Below are positions 8,447-17,491 of a DNA stretch of 64,000 nt, in pieces (positions within the stretch are counted from its first letter, which is position 1; the number at the start of each line of letters is the position of its first letter). The notes under the pieces were generated by a model that had not been told where the DNA came from, did not search any database, and saw only the letters and a program-made list of their open reading frames with translations. Source of the stretch: Chitinophaga fulva (GTDB taxonomy: Bacteria; Bacteroidota; Bacteroidia; Chitinophagales; Chitinophagaceae). A program made the translations under genes and the position numbers. The stretch covers positions 3,596,810-3,660,809 of the forward strand of contig NZ_JABBGC010000001.1 in NCBI RefSeq assembly GCF_012927205.1, in the 5' to 3' direction.

Positions 8447-9460
8447 ATGAAAAGCAGTCGCCGCATTTTTATCCGCAATACCGCGCTGGCAGGCATAGGA
8501 ACAGGACTACTGGGGAGTCTCCGGCCGCTCTATGGCAGGAGCCCTGTACAACAAACGAACGGGATACGCATCGGTATCATTGGACTGGACACCTCCCATG
8601 CCATCGCCTTTACCAAGAGTTTCAATAATCCGGTGACGGTTCCCGGACTGGAAGGCATGCGGGTGGTGGCAGCCTTGCCGCAGACAAGCCCTGATATCGA
8701 ACTGAATAAAAAAAGACTACCGGGTTATATAGAACAGGTGAAAGCGATGGGCGTGGAGATCGTTGATTCTATGCAGGCGCTGCTTGATAAGTCCGATGTG
8801 ATATTGGTGGAATCCAACGATGGCCGCCCGCACCTGGCACAGGCCATACCTGCAATAAAGGCCGGTAAAAAAGTATTTATCGACAAGCCGTTGGCCGCAT
8901 CCCTGGCCGATGGTATCGCCATTGTAAAAGCAGCAAAAAAATATAACGCACCTGTATTTTCTTCTTCTGCATTACGTTTCATGGACAGCGTGAAACAAGT
9001 GAAGCAGGGCGCTATCGGAAAAGTAACCGGCGCCGATACTTTCAGTCCGGCTGCACTGGAAAAAACACATCCCGATCTTTTCTGGTACGGCATCCATGGC
9101 GTGGAAACACTCTTTGCTGTGATGGGCAGCGGTTGCAAAACGGTGACGCGTTTTAACACGCCCGGCAGCGATGTGGTAGTGGGACAGTGGGCTGATGACC
9201 GCATTGGTACTTTCAGGGGTACCCGCAATAGTCCCGATGATTTCGGCGGCCGCGTTTTCGGCGAAAAAGGAAACCTGCTGCTCGGCCCCTTTAAAGGCTA
9301 TGAAGCATTGCTTCAAGAGATCGCCACTTTTTTCCGTACAGGCACGGCGCCGGTAAAACCGGAAGAAACACTGGAGATACTGGCCTTTATGGAAGCTGCG
9401 GAAGAGAGCAAACGCAAAGGCGGTAAACCCGTGGCACTGCCAAACGTATCCAATATATAA
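8447..9460 (+). CDS. Exported Gfo/Idh/MocA oxidoreductase
   Basis: Probable NAD(P)-dependent dehydrogenase of 337 residues. The N-terminus has a Tat-like twin arginine (SSRRIFIRNTALAG) followed by a hydrophobic stretch, so it may be exported with its cofactor bound. The Rossmann domain follows at residues about 42-165 (GIRIGIIGLDTSHAIAFT, then KKVFIDKPLAASLADG, with Lys and Pro of the usual EKP-type motif). The C-terminal half is shorter than in many relatives. It is the first gene of the operon and is 34 bp from a second Gfo/Idh gene. Substrate unknown; a sugar or glycoside is likely from the neighbours. Confidence 0.85.
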   Translation: MKSSRRIFIRNTALAGIGTGLLGSLRPLYGRSPVQQTNGIRIGIIGLDTSHAIAFTKSFNNPVTVPGLEGMRVVAALPQTSPDIELNKKRLPGYIEQVKAMGVEIVDSMQALLDKSDVILVESNDGRPHLAQAIPAIKAGKKVFIDKPLAASLADGIAIVKAAKKYNAPVFSSSALRFMDSVKQVKQGAIGKVTGADTFSPAALEKTHPDLFWYGIHGVETLFAVMGSGCKTVTRFNTPGSDVVVGQWADDRIGTFRGTRNSPDDFGGRVFGEKGNLLLGPFKGYEALLQEIATFFRTGTAPVKPEETLEILAFMEAAEESKRKGGKPVALPNVSNI

Positions 9461-9494
9461 ACCTGTAATTCCAATACCAAAAATCTGATAGCTT

Positions 9495-10835
9495 ATGAAG
9501 GCGTCCCGTAGAGACTTCCTGAAAAAAACAACGAAAGGCACGGCCGCGATCATGCTGGGCAGCATGTTGCCCGGTATCAGCGCCGCCAGTTATGCCCGTA
9601 TCCTGGGCGCCAACGACAGGGTGAGGGTAGGCATGATGGGCGTGAACTCCCGCGGATTGGCGCTGGCTAACAACTACGCCCGTCAACAGAACTGTGAGGT
9701 GGTATCTGTATCTGATGTGGATACCCGCGCGGCGGCTAAATGTATTGAAAGTGTATTTAAGATCACCCAAAAGAAACCAAAGGATGTTCCGGATTTCCGG
9801 AAAGCGCTGGAAAATAAAAACATGGACGCCCTGGTGGTGGCCGCACCAGACCACTGGCACGCGCCGGCGGCTATTCTCGCGGCCAAGGCAGGTAAACATG
9901 TATACCTCGAAAAACCCTGCAGCCATAACCCACACGAAGGGGAGCTGTTGGTAAAGGTAGCGGATAAATATAAGAGCATCATTCAGATGGGCAACCAGCG
10001 CCGCTCCTGGCCTAATGTGGAAGCAGCCATCAGAGAAGTGCACCAGGGTACTATCGGCCGTGTCTATTTCGCCAAAGGCTGGTATACCAATAACCGCGAG
10101 TCCATCGGCCGGGGCAGGGAAATAGCCGTGCCGGAATGGCTCAATTATGACCTGTGGCAGGGACCTGCTCCACGCCGCGCACTGAAAGACAACCTGATAC
10201 ATTATAACTGGCACTGGTTCTGGAACTGGGGGACCGGAGAAGCGCTGAACAACGGCACGCATATGATAGACCTGATGCGGTGGGGCCTCGGGGTAGACTA
10301 TCCCAGCCGCGTTACCTCTGCGGGGGGCCGTTACCGTTACTCCGATGATTGGGAAACGCCGGACACACAGGTGATCACGCTGGAATTTCCCAACAATACC
10401 AGCATGACCTGGGAAGGCCGCAGCTGCAACGGTCGCACGGTGGAAGGTAATTCTGTAGGCGTTATCTTCTACGGCGAAAAAGGTTCACTGGTAATTGACG
10501 GTAACGCCTATACGATTTACGACCTGGACAATAAAGTGGTGAAGGAAGTAAAGAACCAGGCCATCATCGATCCACGCAACCTGATGAACCCGGCTGAAAG
10601 CCTCGATGCGCTGCATATCCAGAATTTCTTTGAAGGCATCCGCATCGGCACTAAACTCAATGCGGATATCCTGGGGGGGTATCAGAGCACATTGTTGTGC
10701 CAGCTGGGCAACATCTCGCTTCGTTCCGGTAACGCACTGCATATTGATGCCAGCAATGGTCATATCCTGAACGACGCGAAAGCCCAACAACTCTGGAAAC
10801 GCGAGTACGAGAAAGGGTGGGAGCCCACTTTGTAA
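9495..10835 (+). CDS. Tat-exported Gfo/Idh/MocA oxidoreductase
   Basis: Probable NAD(P)-dependent oxidoreductase of 446 residues. The start ATG gives a good Tat signal (SRRDFLKK, then a hydrophobic stretch to about residue 35). The Rossmann fold begins near residue 42 (RVRVGMMGVNSRG), with APDHWHAPAAILAAKAGKHV and YLEKPCSHNPHEGE as the cofactor and catalytic region. The C-terminal alpha/beta domain runs to the end. GH109 glycosidases share this fold and export route, but their region after the Rossmann core differs from the EKP motif here, so a plain dehydrogenase is the better call. It belongs to the operon running to 17487. Confidence 0.88.
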   Translation: MKASRRDFLKKTTKGTAAIMLGSMLPGISAASYARILGANDRVRVGMMGVNSRGLALANNYARQQNCEVVSVSDVDTRAAAKCIESVFKITQKKPKDVPDFRKALENKNMDALVVAAPDHWHAPAAILAAKAGKHVYLEKPCSHNPHEGELLVKVADKYKSIIQMGNQRRSWPNVEAAIREVHQGTIGRVYFAKGWYTNNRESIGRGREIAVPEWLNYDLWQGPAPRRALKDNLIHYNWHWFWNWGTGEALNNGTHMIDLMRWGLGVDYPSRVTSAGGRYRYSDDWETPDTQVITLEFPNNTSMTWEGRSCNGRTVEGNSVGVIFYGEKGSLVIDGNAYTIYDLDNKVVKEVKNQAIIDPRNLMNPAESLDALHIQNFFEGIRIGTKLNADILGGYQSTLLCQLGNISLRSGNALHIDASNGHILNDAKAQQLWKREYEKGWEPTL

Positions 10836-10852
10836 TCAGTAATTCGTAACGT

Positions 10853-12229
10853 ATGAAAAACACTGACCGGGTTGATCCGGGGCAGCTGAGCCGCAGAGAT
10901 ACGTTTATCTCCATCCTCATTATCGGGATGCTGTTTTTTATCTTCGGCTTTGTCACCTGGGTCAACGCTATTCTGATACCGTACTTTAAGATTGCCTGTG
11001 AGCTGACGAACTTCCAGTCTTACCTCGTGGCTTTCGCTTTCTACATTTCCTATTTTATCATGTCTGTGCCTTCTTCTTACCTGCTGAAAGTAGTGGGTTT
11101 CAAGAAGGGCATTATGATGGGGTTCTGGACCATGGCGCTGGGCGCGGCCATTTTCATCCCTGCCGCCTTCACGCGCACCTATGAAGTGTTTCTGCTGGGA
11201 CTGTTCACCATCGGGTTGGGACTGGCAGTATTGCAAACGGCAGCTAATCCATATATCACCATTTTAGGGCCGAAGGAAAGCGCCGCGCAACGTATCAGTA
11301 TCATGGGCATCTGCAACAAAGGCGCGGGTATTATTGCCCCACTGATTTTTGCGGCGGTGATCCTGAAACCGACTGACAGCACGCTGTTTGCGCAATTGCA
11401 GCATATGACCGGCGCTGTGAAGGAAGCCGCGTTGGATGAGTTGATCCGCCGGGTGATCACGCCGTACAGTATTGTCGCCATCGTATTGTTTTTTTTAGGA
11501 CTGCTGGTGCGCTATTCTCCATTACCTGATATCGACACAGAGAAAGAAGAAGGGGACGTAGCGGTGGCCAATGCCGGTAAAAAGAACATCTTCGGTTTCC
11601 CGCACCTGATACTCGGTGCTGTGGCTATCTTTCTGCATGTGGGCACACAGGTGGTAGCAATTGATACGATTATTGGTTATGCTACTTCTATGCACATTCC
11701 GTTGATGGAAGCTAAAACATTCCCGTCCTATACGTTGTTTGTGACCATCTGTGGTTATCTGCTGGGGATTGTCACTATTCCGAAGTTGCTTAGCCAGGTG
11801 AATGCCTTGCGTATCTGTACGTTACTGGGCGCGCTGTTCACTATCGGGATTATTTATATGAGAGGCGAAGTAAGACTGTTGGGCCATACCGTTGATATGT
11901 CGATCTGGTTTGTAGTGTTACTGGGATTTGCCAATTCGCTGGTGTGGGCAGGTATCTGGCCGCTGGCGCTGGACGGGCTGGGGCGGTTTACCAAGCTCGG
12001 TGGCTCGCTGATGATCATGGGACTGAGCGGTAACGCCATGCTGCCACCGTTGTACGGTTATTTCGCTGACCATTATGATGTGCGCCATGCTTACTGGGTA
12101 TTGTTTCCCTGTTACCTGTACCTGATATTTTACGCTTTCTACGGGCATAAGATCAGGCATTGGACGCCTGTGGCGCGGCCGTTGAAAGTTTACCCTGAAA
12201 AAGAATTACATGGAACAGAGAAAGTATAA
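10853..12229 (+). CDS. FucP/GluP-like sugar MFS transporter
   Basis: Inner-membrane sugar symporter of 458 residues with about twelve helices. The first helix region (FFIFGFVTWVNAILIPYFK) and NFQSYLVAFAFYISYFIM are typical of the FucP/GluP branch of the major facilitator superfamily, whose members take up fucose, glucose, galactose or N-acetylglucosamine. It begins 17 bp after the preceding oxidoreductase and overlaps the first 20 bp of nagA, which indicates one transcript. Given NagA and NagB next door, N-acetylglucosamine or a derivative is a reasonable guess for its cargo. Confidence 0.9.
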   Translation: MKNTDRVDPGQLSRRDTFISILIIGMLFFIFGFVTWVNAILIPYFKIACELTNFQSYLVAFAFYISYFIMSVPSSYLLKVVGFKKGIMMGFWTMALGAAIFIPAAFTRTYEVFLLGLFTIGLGLAVLQTAANPYITILGPKESAAQRISIMGICNKGAGIIAPLIFAAVILKPTDSTLFAQLQHMTGAVKEAALDELIRRVITPYSIVAIVLFFLGLLVRYSPLPDIDTEKEEGDVAVANAGKKNIFGFPHLILGAVAIFLHVGTQVVAIDTIIGYATSMHIPLMEAKTFPSYTLFVTICGYLLGIVTIPKLLSQVNALRICTLLGALFTIGIIYMRGEVRLLGHTVDMSIWFVVLLGFANSLVWAGIWPLALDGLGRFTKLGGSLMIMGLSGNAMLPPLYGYFADHYDVRHAYWVLFPCYLYLIFYAFYGHKIRHWTPVARPLKVYPEKELHGTEKV

Positions 12230-13391
12230 GATTGTCAATGGCCATATTATCACGCCTTACCGGATTATCCGTAACGGCACCCTTATTACGGAAGGGGGGC
12301 GTATCCTCGCGGTGAGTGACCATGATGTGGAGATGCCCGATGCTACTATCATAGACGCGGGAGGCCAGTATGTGTCGCCGGGTTTTGTGGACCTGCATGT
12401 ACATGGTGGCGGTGGCCACGATTTCATGGATGGTACAGTCGAAGCATTTCTGGCGGTGGCCAATAAACACCGGGAGTTTGGCACTACTTCCATTGTGCCT
12501 ACCACGCTGAGCAGCGATAAGGCCAGTTTGTTGAAAGCAATCGAAGTATATGAAGCAGCACACAAACATAATACAGCAGGGGCACGTTTCGCGGGGCTTC
12601 ACCTGGAAGGGCCGTATGTGGCTATGAACCAGCGGGGGGCACAGGACCCGAAATACATCCGTAACCCGGATGCTGCGGAGTATATGGAAGTACTGGCGTC
12701 GTCCAACGTGGTAACACGCTGGAGCGCGGCGCCGGAGCTGCCGGGGGCGCTGCCCTTCGGCCGGTACCTGCGGTCCAAAGGCATCCTGGCTGCCGCAGCA
12801 CATACGGACGCGATTTATGAAGAGATGCTGGAAGCTTACGAGAACGGCTATACGCATATTACGCATATGTACTCGGCCATGTCAGGAGTGACGCGGCGTA
12901 ATGCTTTCCGTTACGCGGGGGTTATTGAAGCCGCCTATCTGATCGATGAAATGACGGTGGAGATCATTGCTGACGGCGTACATCTGCCGGCGCCCTTGTT
13001 AAAACTGGTGTACAAAATAAAAGGCCCTGGAAAGACAGCCCTCATTACCGACGCGATGCGTGCAGCCGGCATGGGGCCGGGGGAAAGTATTCTCGGTGGA
13101 CTGGACAACGGTATCCCCGTGATTGTAGAAGATGGTGTGGCGAAACTGCCGGACCGCAGCTCTTTTGCCGGCAGTGTGGCAACAGCTGACCAGCTGGTGC
13201 GCACGATGGTGGACCTGGCGGAAGTGCCGCTGGTGGAAGCCGTACGCATGGCTACCGCTACACCCGCGGCCATTGCTGGTATCGCTGGCCGTAAGGGAGC
13301 GCTGGTGGAAGGTAAGGATGCCGATATTATTTTCTTTGACGAACAAATCAGGGTAAGTAAGGTCTTTATCGAAGGAGAAACCGGTATCTAA
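12210..13391 (+). CDS. nagA: N-acetylglucosamine-6-phosphate deacetylase
   Basis: Cytoplasmic amidohydrolase of 393 residues that removes acetate from N-acetylglucosamine-6-phosphate. Family marks are the metal motif at His63 and His65 (GFVDLHVHGGGGHDFMDG), the glutamate in LHLEGPYV, histidines in AAAHTDAI and ITHMYSAMSG, and the catalytic aspartate in ALITDAMRAAG. The start at 12210 overlaps the transporter gene by 20 bp. nagB follows after 21 bp. No N-acetylglucosamine kinase is seen in the window, so the phosphorylated substrate must come from a kinase elsewhere. Confidence 0.93.
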   Translation: MEQRKYKIVNGHIITPYRIIRNGTLITEGGRILAVSDHDVEMPDATIIDAGGQYVSPGFVDLHVHGGGGHDFMDGTVEAFLAVANKHREFGTTSIVPTTLSSDKASLLKAIEVYEAAHKHNTAGARFAGLHLEGPYVAMNQRGAQDPKYIRNPDAAEYMEVLASSNVVTRWSAAPELPGALPFGRYLRSKGILAAAAHTDAIYEEMLEAYENGYTHITHMYSAMSGVTRRNAFRYAGVIEAAYLIDEMTVEIIADGVHLPAPLLKLVYKIKGPGKTALITDAMRAAGMGPGESILGGLDNGIPVIVEDGVAKLPDRSSFAGSVATADQLVRTMVDLAEVPLVEAVRMATATPAAIAGIAGRKGALVEGKDADIIFFDEQIRVSKVFIEGETGI

Positions 13392-13412
13392 CCCTATAGT
13401 ATATACGTTTTT

Positions 13413-14207
13413 ATGACTTCTTTTTTTACAGATAAACTACAGGTGCAGGTATATCCTGCCCGTGCAGCTATGGGAACGGCGGCAGCAGAACAAGCCGCAG
13501 CAGCCATTGTCCGTTTGCTAACAGAACAACCGGTAGTCAACATCATTTTTGCAGCAGCACCTTCGCAGCAGGAGTTTCTCGAAGCATTGGTTACACAACC
13601 AGACATCGACTGGCAACGGGTCAATGCTTTTCACATGGACGAATATGTAGGCCTGCCGGCCGATGCCCCACAGGGTTTTGGCAATTTTCTGCGGGAACGT
13701 ATTTTTTCGAAAGCGCCGTTCCGGGAAGTGTTTTATCTCAACGGTCAGGCTGCGGACCCGGTGGCGGAATGCCGGCGCTACGCTGCCTTGCTGGAACAAT
13801 ATCCGACGGATATCGTGAACATGGGCATCGGTGAAAACGCGCACATCGCCTTCAATGATCCGCATGTGGCTGATTTTAATGATCCGGTGCTGGTGAAGGT
13901 AGTGGACCTTGATGAGGCCTGCCGCCGGCAACAGGTGAATGACGGCTGCTTTGCGGCGATAGAGGAAGTTCCGCGTTATGCGCTCACGCTGACGGTTCCT
14001 GCGTTGATGCGTGGCCGTTATCTCTTCTGCATGGTGCCCGGCGAAAAGAAAGCCACTGCGGTGCAACATACCGTGCAGGGGCCTATCCGGGAAGATTATC
14101 CTTCGTCTGTTTTGCGCACCCATCACGCGGCCATCCTCTATCTCGACAGGGACAGTGCCGGCCAAATCGATCTATCATCTTTCAACATAAAACCAACCAT
14201 CATATGA
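13413..14207 (+). CDS. nagB: Glucosamine-6-phosphate deaminase
   Basis: Cytoplasmic enzyme of 264 residues that converts glucosamine-6-phosphate to fructose-6-phosphate and ammonia, completing the NagA step. The family motif FHMDEYVGL lies near residue 70 and MGIGENAHIAFNDP near residue 145. The usual form of the second motif is GIGxxGHIAFNEP, so Gly is replaced by Ala and Glu by Asp here; the catalytic histidine is kept. Because of these changes a deaminase or isomerase acting on a related amino-sugar phosphate remains possible. The stop overlaps the next start (ATGA). Confidence 0.85.
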   Translation: MTSFFTDKLQVQVYPARAAMGTAAAEQAAAAIVRLLTEQPVVNIIFAAAPSQQEFLEALVTQPDIDWQRVNAFHMDEYVGLPADAPQGFGNFLRERIFSKAPFREVFYLNGQAADPVAECRRYAALLEQYPTDIVNMGIGENAHIAFNDPHVADFNDPVLVKVVDLDEACRRQQVNDGCFAAIEEVPRYALTLTVPALMRGRYLFCMVPGEKKATAVQHTVQGPIREDYPSSVLRTHHAAILYLDRDSAGQIDLSSFNIKPTII

Positions 14208-15223
14208 CAGGTAACATACAGGCAACAGTAGACGCGCTGCTGCAGCCATCAGACGAGCTGGTGGCGGCCATGGCGGCGCTGGAAGGCGATATCCTCCTTC
14301 TTGGAGTAGGCGGTAAAATTGGTCCCAGCCTGGCGAAGCTGGCCAAACAGGCCATCGATAAGTCGGGTGTGCCCCGCAGGGTAATCGGCGTGTCCCGGCT
14401 GACAGAACCGGGCTTAAAGGAACAACTGGAGCAGGACGGTATAGAAACCATTGCGGCCGATCTGTTGAATGAAGATGACCTCGCCGCACTGCCGGACGTT
14501 AAAAACGTATTGTACCTCGCCGGTACCAAATTCGGCACCACCGGCAAAGAAGCCTTTACCTGGGCTATGAACGCTTACCTGCCCGGAAGAGTGGCGGAAA
14601 AATACCGCCATTCCCGCATCGTGGTGTATTCTACCGGTAACGTATATCCGCTGACGCCCGTGCTGGACGGTGGCGCAGATGAATCAATGGCGCCCGCGCC
14701 GGTAGGGGAGTACGGCCAGTCATGCCTCGGCAGGGAGCGTGTATTTCAGCATTTCTCCAACAAATACAATACGCCCGTGCTGGTATACCGGTTGAACTAC
14801 GCCAATGACCTGCAATACGGCGTACTACTGGAAATAGCCAAATCGGTGCGCGACGAAAAGCCGATCGATCTGCGCATGGGCCATGTGAACGTGATCTGGC
14901 AGGGTGATGCCAATGAAATGGCTTTACGTGCGTTCGCCCATTGTGCTGCACCGGCGAAGCTGCTGAACATCACCGGCCCGGAAACGGCGCCGGTACGCTG
15001 GATCGCAAAAGAATTCGGTAAACTGCTCGGGAAAGAGCCCATTCTTGTGAATGAAGAACAATCCACCGCTTTGCTGAGCAATGCGGCGGAGAGCTTCCGA
15101 ATGTTCGGTTACCCGAAAGTATCCCTGAAAGAAATGATCGGGCTTACGGCAGCATGGCTGCAACAAGGTGGCCGTACCATCTCCAAGGCCACACACTTCC
15201 AGGAAAGGGAAGGGCAGTTTTAA
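14204..15223 (+). CDS. NAD(P)-binding epimerase/dehydratase-like protein
   Basis: 339 residues with an N-terminal Rossmann fold. The dinucleotide-binding loop is near residue 30 (ILLLGVGGKIGPSLAKLAKQ), and a strand ending in VLYLAGTKFGTTG follows, as in short-chain epimerases. The expected Ser/Thr-Tyr-Lys pattern is weak: VVYSTGNVY and GEYGQSCLGRE are present, so a YxxxK-type active site is doubtful. The ATG overlaps the nagB stop by four bases, so translation is coupled. It probably acts on a sugar intermediate of this pathway; the reaction is not known. Confidence 0.75.
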   Translation: MTGNIQATVDALLQPSDELVAAMAALEGDILLLGVGGKIGPSLAKLAKQAIDKSGVPRRVIGVSRLTEPGLKEQLEQDGIETIAADLLNEDDLAALPDVKNVLYLAGTKFGTTGKEAFTWAMNAYLPGRVAEKYRHSRIVVYSTGNVYPLTPVLDGGADESMAPAPVGEYGQSCLGRERVFQHFSNKYNTPVLVYRLNYANDLQYGVLLEIAKSVRDEKPIDLRMGHVNVIWQGDANEMALRAFAHCAAPAKLLNITGPETAPVRWIAKEFGKLLGKEPILVNEEQSTALLSNAAESFRMFGYPKVSLKEMIGLTAAWLQQGGRTISKATHFQEREGQF

Positions 15224-15251
15224 TCTTCATCATCCTTACAATCAACCAATC

Positions 15252-16307
15252 ATGATACCGGATTTATTATACAGCGGTACTGTTATCCCGGCGCACCCGC
15301 TGGCGCTGGACCCGTACAGGCAGCTCGACGAACGCCGTCAGCGCCGGCTCACCCGTTATTATATCGCCAGTGGTGCGGGCGGTGTGGCTGTGGGCGTACA
15401 TACTACCCAATTTGCCATCCGCAATCCCCGGGTGGGATTGTATGAGACCGTGCTCCGGCTGGCTGCGGAAGAAATAGACGCCGCGCAACTGGCACGTCCT
15501 TTTATCAAAGTGGCCGGTCTTTGCGGTCCCACAGCACAAGCGGCTGATGAAGCCAGGACCGCACTGAAGTATGGTTACCATCTGGGTTTATTAAGTTTAG
15601 GTGGTTTAAATCATTTGTCGGAGGGTGAACTGATAGCCCATGTGCGGACCGTATCGGAAATCATACCTGTTTTTGGCTTCTACCTGCAGCCCTCCGTGGG
15701 CGGCCGTATCCTGAGTTATCGTTTCTGGGAGCAGCTGGTGGAGATCCCCGGTGTGAAGGCCATCAAAACGGCGCCGTTCAACCGCTACCAGACCCTCGAT
15801 GTGGTAAGGGCGGTCTGTCATTCTTCGCGTTGTAATGATATTGCCCTGTATACGGGTAACGATGACAATATTGTAGCAGACCTGCTAACGGTGTATCGCT
15901 TTACAGTCAACGGTCGCGAGGTGACGAAACGTTTTGCCGGCGGACTGCTGGGGCATTGGTCCGTTTGGACCAGCCAGGTGGTGCCGCTCTTCGATCGCAT
16001 AAAAAAGTGTATCATTGAGGATTATTCGGGCGCAGGAAAACTGTTGACGGAAGGTATAGCGGTCACCGATATGAATGCGGCGCTGTTTGATCCTTCCAAC
16101 GCTTTCCACGGTTCTATCGCTGGTATCCATGAGGTACTGCGGCGACAGGGACTTTTGGAAGGTATCTGGTGCCTGGATGAAGCTGAAACTTTATCCCCGG
16201 GACAGCTGGAAGAAATTGACCGTGTGGCGGCCGCTTATCCGCAGCTGACAGACGACGGTTTCGTAAAAGCTTTCCTTGAAAAGGAAAAAAATATCGTCAA
16301 TGCTTAA
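15252..16307 (+). CDS. Dihydrodipicolinate synthase/N-acetylneuraminate lyase family protein
   Basis: TIM-barrel aldolase or lyase of 351 residues. ATG 15252 is taken as the start, giving MIPDLLYSGTVIPAHP; the frame is open further upstream but that would overlap the preceding gene. Residues about 25-65 resemble the start of DapA/NanA barrels (RLTRYYIASGAGGVAVGVHT). The Schiff-base lysine is probably in GVKAIKTAPF near residue 175. Members cleave or form keto-acids from sugars or amino acids. Position between an epimerase-like gene and an amidohydrolase suggests a sugar-derived keto-acid, but this is inference. Confidence 0.8.
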   Translation: MIPDLLYSGTVIPAHPLALDPYRQLDERRQRRLTRYYIASGAGGVAVGVHTTQFAIRNPRVGLYETVLRLAAEEIDAAQLARPFIKVAGLCGPTAQAADEARTALKYGYHLGLLSLGGLNHLSEGELIAHVRTVSEIIPVFGFYLQPSVGGRILSYRFWEQLVEIPGVKAIKTAPFNRYQTLDVVRAVCHSSRCNDIALYTGNDDNIVADLLTVYRFTVNGREVTKRFAGGLLGHWSVWTSQVVPLFDRIKKCIIEDYSGAGKLLTEGIAVTDMNAALFDPSNAFHGSIAGIHEVLRRQGLLEGIWCLDEAETLSPGQLEEIDRVAAAYPQLTDDGFVKAFLEKEKNIVNA

Positions 16308-17487
16308 AGAAAAAATCCGGCAGCTGGCCGGCCATATTCAGGAAGAAACGATCGCCAACCGGCGCTATTTGCATGCGCACCCTGAACTGTCGTACAGGGA
16401 GGTGAATACGGCTGCCTTTATCGCCGGCAAACTGAAGGACCTGGGTATTTCGTTTGAACCGATGGCCAATACCGGCCTGGTAGCCCTGTTGCAGGGCAAT
16501 AAGCCGGGAAACGGCCAGGTGGTGGCGCTGCGGGCGGATATTGACGCCCTGCCCATCCGGGAACTGAACGATGTGCCTTATAAATCCAAACATGACGGTG
16601 TGATGCATGCCTGTGGCCACGACGTACATACGTCATCGTTATTGGGCACCGCCACTATCCTCAGCAGGATGAAAGATGATTTTGCGGGTACCGTGAAACT
16701 CATTTTCCAGCCGGCGGAAGAGTTGATCCCCGGCGGCGCCAGCATGATGATCAAAGAAGGCGTATTGGAAAATCCGCGTCCGCATCATGTGCTGGGGCAA
16801 CATACCATGCCTGAACTGCCTGCCGGTAAAGTGGGTTTCAGAGGTGGCCGTTACATGGCCAGCAATGACGAGATTTTTATCACGGTAAAAGGTAAAGGCG
16901 GTCATGGCGCGATGCCACACCTGGGCATAGACCCGGTGGTGGTGGCCTGCCATATCGTGATTGCCCTGCAGCAGATCGTAAGTCGCCGGGTGAACCCGTT
17001 GCTGCCGTCTGTGCTTTCTTTCGGCAAGATGCTGGCCAATGGCGCTACCAACGTTATCCCGGATGAAGTGCGGCTGGAAGGTACTTTCCGCTCGCTCGAT
17101 GAAAAGTGGAGAAGGGAAGCGCATACCAAAATCAAAAGGATGGCCGTCTCTATCGCTGAAGGCATGGAGGCTACCTGCGATATTGAAATACATCAGGGAT
17201 ACCCGGTGTTGATCAACAATGAAAAATTAACCGACATTACCCGCACCTATGCGGAAGAATTCCTCGGTGCGGATAATGTGGTGGACCTGGATATCTGGAT
17301 GGCGGCGGAAGATTTCGCTTATTACTCCCAACAGGCGGATGCCTGTTTTTACCGCCTCGGTGTACGAAATGAGGCCCGCGGCATAGTGTCTGGCCTGCAC
17401 ACCGCCACTTTTGATGCCGATGAACATGCGCTGGAAACCGGCGCGGGCCTGATGGCTTACCTCGCCCTGAAAACACTGGGCAATTAA
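16300..17487 (+). CDS. M20 family amidohydrolase/deacetylase
   Basis: Zinc-dependent amidohydrolase of 395 residues. ATG 16300 is preferred over an upstream TTG; it overlaps the preceding gene by 8 bp. Family motifs in order: HPELSYRE near residue 30, VALRADIDALPI, MHACGHDVHTSSLLG with metal-binding Cys/His, FQPAEE with the catalytic glutamate, and GKGGHGAMPH in the dimerisation domain. The group includes hippurate, indole-acetyl-amino-acid and N-acyl-amino-acid hydrolases. In this operon it may remove an acyl group from an amino-sugar derivative. It is the last gene; the ABC-F gene ends 5 bp later on the other strand. Confidence 0.9.
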   Translation: MLKEKIRQLAGHIQEETIANRRYLHAHPELSYREVNTAAFIAGKLKDLGISFEPMANTGLVALLQGNKPGNGQVVALRADIDALPIRELNDVPYKSKHDGVMHACGHDVHTSSLLGTATILSRMKDDFAGTVKLIFQPAEELIPGGASMMIKEGVLENPRPHHVLGQHTMPELPAGKVGFRGGRYMASNDEIFITVKGKGGHGAMPHLGIDPVVVACHIVIALQQIVSRRVNPLLPSVLSFGKMLANGATNVIPDEVRLEGTFRSLDEKWRREAHTKIKRMAVSIAEGMEATCDIEIHQGYPVLINNEKLTDITRTYAEEFLGADNVVDLDIWMAAEDFAYYSQQADACFYRLGVRNEARGIVSGLHTATFDADEHALETGAGLMAYLALKTLGN

Positions 17488-17491
17488 GAAA

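Noticed and set aside
9495..10835. GH109 glycosidase
   Set aside because: Shares fold and Tat signal but has the EKP-type dehydrogenase motif instead of the GH109 pattern.
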